From the NCBI GenBank assembly GCA_030640765.1, contig DAOWIT010000103.1, forward strand, positions 1 to 9,089: DNA of 9,089 nucleotides. The letters are read 5' to 3'. Source of the stretch: Candidatus Latescibacterota bacterium (lineage in GTDB: Bacteria; Latescibacterota; MVCY01). Below the pieces are notes generated by a model that was given only the letters and a program-made list of their open reading frames with translations, had not been told where the DNA came from and made no database searches. Shown here in pieces: positions 6,380-9,089 of this stretch. Both the position numbers and the translations under genes were made by a program. How positions within the stretch are numbered: position 1 is the stretch's first letter; every line of letters starts with the position of its first letter.

Positions 6380-7513
6380 TTAATTCTGAATGATACTCAG
6401 CGGCCTGTTTTTATTGATAGCCTGACTCAACAGGTTTAACATTTGGGCGGCACTCACATCCCAGTCAAAACCCGAGGCCCAGTTCAATGCCCCCGTTGAG
6501 AGTTTTTCTCTCAGTTTTCTATCACCAAGTATTAGGATAATTTTTTCAGCGAGATCTCGTATATTCCCGTATTCAAAAAGCAATCCTGTCTGGCCATCGA
6601 TGACAGAATCCTTTAATCCAGGGGCATCAGAGGCAATAACTGGGGTACCACAAGCATTCGCCTCTATGTTTGTCAGTCCCCAACCCTCCTTAGGTGAGGA
6701 GTTCACAACCACATGAGAGCGCTCCAGAAGCTCTACTTTGCGTCTTTCGCCTATGTACCCGGTGAACTCCACAGTGCTATTAAGTCCGAGTTTCACAGTT
6801 AGCCTCTGCAACTGGTTTTTATCACTTCCTTCGCCGATAATGAGAAGCTTCACTCTGTCGATCTTATCAGCAACTATCCGCATCGCCTTTATTAAAGTGT
6901 CGACGCTTTTGTATTTCTTGAGTCGTCCTATAAAGGCAACGGTTGGAATATCAAATTTCGCCAGGCCTGACGGCCTATAAAGTTGATGATCCACACAGTT
7001 GTAAATCACAGTGAGGTTCTTCTCCCGCATTCCCATATGTGATAACTCTTGCTTCGAGCTCTGAGAGACGACACTGAAGGGGACATTCTTATAGAAAAAG
7101 GGAATTAGCCTCTCAGAAAGATAGACATACGTGGCTGCCGGAAAAGTGGTCTCTTTATAAATGGTCTTACCAAAAAGATGATGAATGATGCCCAGTAATG
7201 GTTTTTTGACGAATAACGGGCTATAAAAGGGGATTTTATTTATGTCTTCTACCACAACATCGAATTCAAGGTTTTTGCCCAGAGCATAATATACAAAAGG
7301 GACAAAGAAGTTAAAGGTTCCCCTTGTTCCACATCTGATAACCCGGATTCCTTGAACTATCTCCTCTCTTTTAGCACCGCTGAACCGACTGCACAGTAGG
7401 GTAATATCGTGGCCCCATTTCGAGATACGGGAAAAGATCTCAAAAAGATGAACCTCTGCTCCCCCCCCGAGAGGATTTTTGATATCTTGCCAGTTGATAA
7501 CCAGAATTCTCAT
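6380..7513 (-). CDS. Glycosyltransferase family 4 (GT-B fold)
   Basis: The 377-residue product has the two Rossmann halves of a GT4 enzyme. The N-terminal half starts with MRILVINW and the glycine-rich loop NPLGGGAEVH (13-22), which normally faces the acceptor. The C-terminal half has FIGRLKKYKSVDTLIKA (194-210), LLIIGEGSDKNQLQ, the FTGYIG strand and the EX7E signature E276-E284 (SPKEGWGLTNIEANACGTPVIAS), which binds the nucleotide sugar. All key residues are present. It has no signal peptide and should work at the cytoplasmic face of the membrane, adding a sugar, commonly to a lipid-linked or polysaccharide acceptor. The donor and acceptor cannot be read from the sequence. Its ATG overlaps the TGA of the DUF2723 gene, so the two are translationally coupled. 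An eight-G tract early in the frame (7461-7468) could cause slippage. Confidence 0.92.
   Translation of the reverse strand: MRILVINWQDIKNPLGGGAEVHLFEIFSRISKWGHDITLLCSRFSGAKREEIVQGIRVIRCGTRGTFNFFVPFVYYALGKNLEFDVVVEDINKIPFYSPLFVKKPLLGIIHHLFGKTIYKETTFPAATYVYLSERLIPFFYKNVPFSVVSQSSKQELSHMGMREKNLTVIYNCVDHQLYRPSGLAKFDIPTVAFIGRLKKYKSVDTLIKAMRIVADKIDRVKLLIIGEGSDKNQLQRLTVKLGLNSTVEFTGYIGERRKVELLERSHVVVNSSPKEGWGLTNIEANACGTPVIASDAPGLKDSVIDGQTGLLFEYGNIRDLAEKIILILGDRKLREKLSTGALNWASGFDWDVSAAQMLNLLSQAINKNRPLSIIQN
7461..7468 (-). repeat. Eight-G homopolymer in the glycosyltransferase start region
   Basis: The minus strand reads CTC GGG GGG GGA GCA, coding L-G-G-G-A at residues 15-19. Tracts of this length are slippage-prone in phase-variable glycosyltransferases of other bacteria. 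The glycines themselves belong to the conserved acceptor loop, so the tract partly follows from the protein; the GGG GGG GGA codon choice is what makes it one run. Confidence 0.9.
7510..7513 (-). other. ATGA start/stop overlap
   Basis: The TGA of the DUF2723 gene (7512-7510) and the ATG of the glycosyltransferase (7513-7511) share two bases in ATGA. This marks co-transcription and translational coupling. The only ribosome site upstream is AGGAGAG some 15 nt away. Confidence 0.9.
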
Positions 7514-9089
7514 TCTTTTGTCTTCAAGCTCTCCTGAGCAAGGGCTTTTTGCCTTAGAGTATCGATCTCTTTCTTCAGTTGCTCGTCCTCAGGGTAAAGG
7601 GGCAGGAGCTTCTCTAAGGTCTGAACCGCACCATGGTACTCTCCCTTTTTTTTCAGCAACATTGCCCATCCATAATATCCGTCTGGTGCAGATGGAGCTA
7701 TAGAAATCAGCCGTTGGTAAGCTTCTACAGCCTTGTCTCCCTCCCCCAGTCTTTCGGCAAGGGCGGCTAAATAGCTTATTGCCTGGGGATTATCTTGAGC
7801 GGAAAACAGAGCCTCCTCAAGGTAGCCTTTTGCCTCTTCTTCTCTTCCCATTCCACGGCAGAGGTCCACCAGCCTGTAATACTCGTCCCAACCCAGAGAG
7901 AGCACATCCTCATTTTTTTTCATTACCTGATAAGCCGCTTCTCTGTTTCTCTCCTGCAAATAGGTCTCGGTGAGTTCAAGAAAGGCAAACTTATAGTTGC
8001 CCAACAGCTTCCTTGTATTCCAATCCTTAAAGACCTTTGGATCCTTAACTCCTCTGTATTGATATACCTCTAGAAGGTTGTGGTGGGCCCTTTCTTTGTT
8101 AAATTGAATCTTACGGATAGCTCCCATCTTCACTGCTGGATATTCATCTTTGTTTTTGAGTAATTTGTAAACCATCCCCTCCATAGTCAGATATTCATCC
8201 AGCCCGATTTTATTCTCGTTGGAGACAGTTACCGCAAAATAGATAGGCAGTTTCCATTTATTAGCCTGGATGATTCTGAAAACCATTATGTCCTGTATTC
8301 GCAAGAGATTGAAGCCCTTCGGAGGGGACAGCTTCCAGGAGATCCCGGCCACTTCCACCTCTTTTGGTTCGGGCCAATAGCGCCTGGAAAGACTCTCTCT
8401 GCTAGTTGCACAAAGCACTTTCTCTATATATTTGTCATCTAAATTTATTGGGACCCCGTTGCTCTTAAGTTGCTTTATATACCAGGGTGTGTTGAGCAGA
8501 CTGAGGTTAACTACCTTCACATCCTTTCTGACCTTTTGAACCTCCTGCAGGAACCAAAGGGGAAAGGTGTCGTTGTCGCCGTTGGTGAAAAGGATGCCGT
8601 TGGGTTCGCAGGATTGAAGCAAGTTATAGGCATAATCGTAGGCGATGTAATCGCCGGTGCGGTCGTGGGAATGGTAGTGTTCAATGAGGAAGTTGGCTGG
8701 CATCGTTAAGAAAAGAATCCCCACGGCACAGGCCACTACCGGTAGACGCAACTTCTTACCTATGTAGTTTAACAGAACAGATGCGGTTATTCCAATCCAG
8801 ATAGCAAATATGCCGGCAGCACCTACAAAGAAATAATCCCTTTCCCGGGCTTGCGGATCGGCCATATTAAGGTAGCCAACCAGGCCAAACCCTGCTAACA
8901 GAAAAAGGAGTAAAAACGGCCAAAACCGTTTGGGATCAAACTTGCCGTGCAGATAGATTCCCACAAATCCCAAAGTTAGAGGGATAAAGGGAACTGCCAC
9001 CTGAACCGGAGTGTGGTCTTCGGTCACTCGGTGGAAAACTGAGACAACCTTGGGAAAGGCTAAGGGAAACTGCTGGAAGAAATATTTTA
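7510..9089 (-). CDS. DUF2723 membrane protein with C-terminal TPRs (5' end outside window)
   Basis: The frame is open to the right edge: reading back from the GTG at 9027 gives KYFFQQFPLAFPKVVSVFHR, so the start lies beyond the window. The visible part is 525 residues. Four membrane segments (roughly 28-47, 56-73, 86-107 and 115-133) carry the family hallmark ARERDYFFVGAAGIFAIWIG. A soluble part follows with the second hallmark, SCEPNGILFTNGDNDTFPLWFLQEV (about 159-183), and VVNLSLLNTPWYIKQL. TPR-like repeats occupy about 360-500 (GREEEAKGYLEEAL, GEGDKAVEAYQRLISIAP, GEYHGAVQTLEKLLPLYPED). DUF2723 proteins are predicted polytopic GT-C-like glycosyltransferases that would use a lipid-linked sugar at the periplasmic face. 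The catalytic membrane region would mostly be in the missing N-terminal part. Coupling to a GT4 enzyme and a flippase-like protein fits a lipid-linked glycan route. The family call is firm; the reaction is inference. Confidence 0.9.
   Translation of the reverse strand, partial: KYFFQQFPLAFPKVVSVFHRVTEDHTPVQVAVPFIPLTLGFVGIYLHGKFDPKRFWPFLLLFLLAGFGLVGYLNMADPQARERDYFFVGAAGIFAIWIGITASVLLNYIGKKLRLPVVACAVGILFLTMPANFLIEHYHSHDRTGDYIAYDYAYNLLQSCEPNGILFTNGDNDTFPLWFLQEVQKVRKDVKVVNLSLLNTPWYIKQLKSNGVPINLDDKYIEKVLCATSRESLSRRYWPEPKEVEVAGISWKLSPPKGFNLLRIQDIMVFRIIQANKWKLPIYFAVTVSNENKIGLDEYLTMEGMVYKLLKNKDEYPAVKMGAIRKIQFNKERAHHNLLEVYQYRGVKDPKVFKDWNTRKLLGNYKFAFLELTETYLQERNREAAYQVMKKNEDVLSLGWDEYYRLVDLCRGMGREEEAKGYLEEALFSAQDNPQAISYLAALAERLGEGDKAVEAYQRLISIAPSAPDGYYGWAMLLKKKGEYHGAVQTLEKLLPLYPEDEQLKKEIDTLRQKALAQESLKTKE

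Noticed and set aside
8470..8709. A hydrophobic 79-codon plus-strand frame (valine- and glycine-rich)
   Set aside because: It is the mirror of the conserved DUF2723 hallmark region; the hydrophobicity follows from the codons of the opposite strand.

Overview
The window carries seven genes, all on the minus strand, so transcription runs from right to left. No RNA genes, CRISPR arrays or insertion sequences were seen. The mix points to a diderm (Gram-negative type) bacterium. It has a protein that looks like an outer-membrane beta-barrel with a signal peptide, a probable lipoprotein, a DUF2723 membrane protein, and good Shine-Dalgarno sites in places. DUF2723 proteins and ComEA-like helix-hairpin-helix proteins fused to large barrels are typical of the Bacteroidota/FCB side and of uncultured candidate phyla around it. 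That placement is inference; there is no rRNA or other marker here to settle it.

In order of transcription, the block 9089-4646 is a compact envelope glycoconjugate group. It holds a DUF2723 membrane protein with C-terminal TPRs (cut by the right edge), a GT4 glycosyltransferase that overlaps it by ATGA, a flippase-like membrane protein of the lysylphosphatidylglycerol synthase transmembrane family, and a SAM-dependent methyltransferase. Gaps are -4, 28 and 17 nt, so these are almost certainly co-transcribed. Without a break (2 nt gap) comes a TPR plus periplasmic-binding-protein fusion with a lipobox (4643-2961), then, 15 nt on, a secreted helix-hairpin-helix protein with a long beta-strand-rich body (2945-1089). 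These two form an envelope pair at the end of the same operon.

After a 115-nt gap with two back-to-back inverted repeats lies a sugar isomerase/epimerase of the TIM-barrel AP-endonuclease-2 superfamily (973-189). Its reading frame is broken by what looks like one lost G, although every metal and catalytic residue is present. The last 188 bases hold no convincing gene, only a short tandem repeat and a weak hairpin.

The most interesting points are the pairing of a ComEA-like DNA-binding-type domain on a probable outer-membrane barrel with an LpoA-like TPR/binding-protein lipoprotein, the frameshift, and an eight-G tract at the start of the glycosyltransferase that could allow phase variation. 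The true promoter of the operon lies outside the window to the right.
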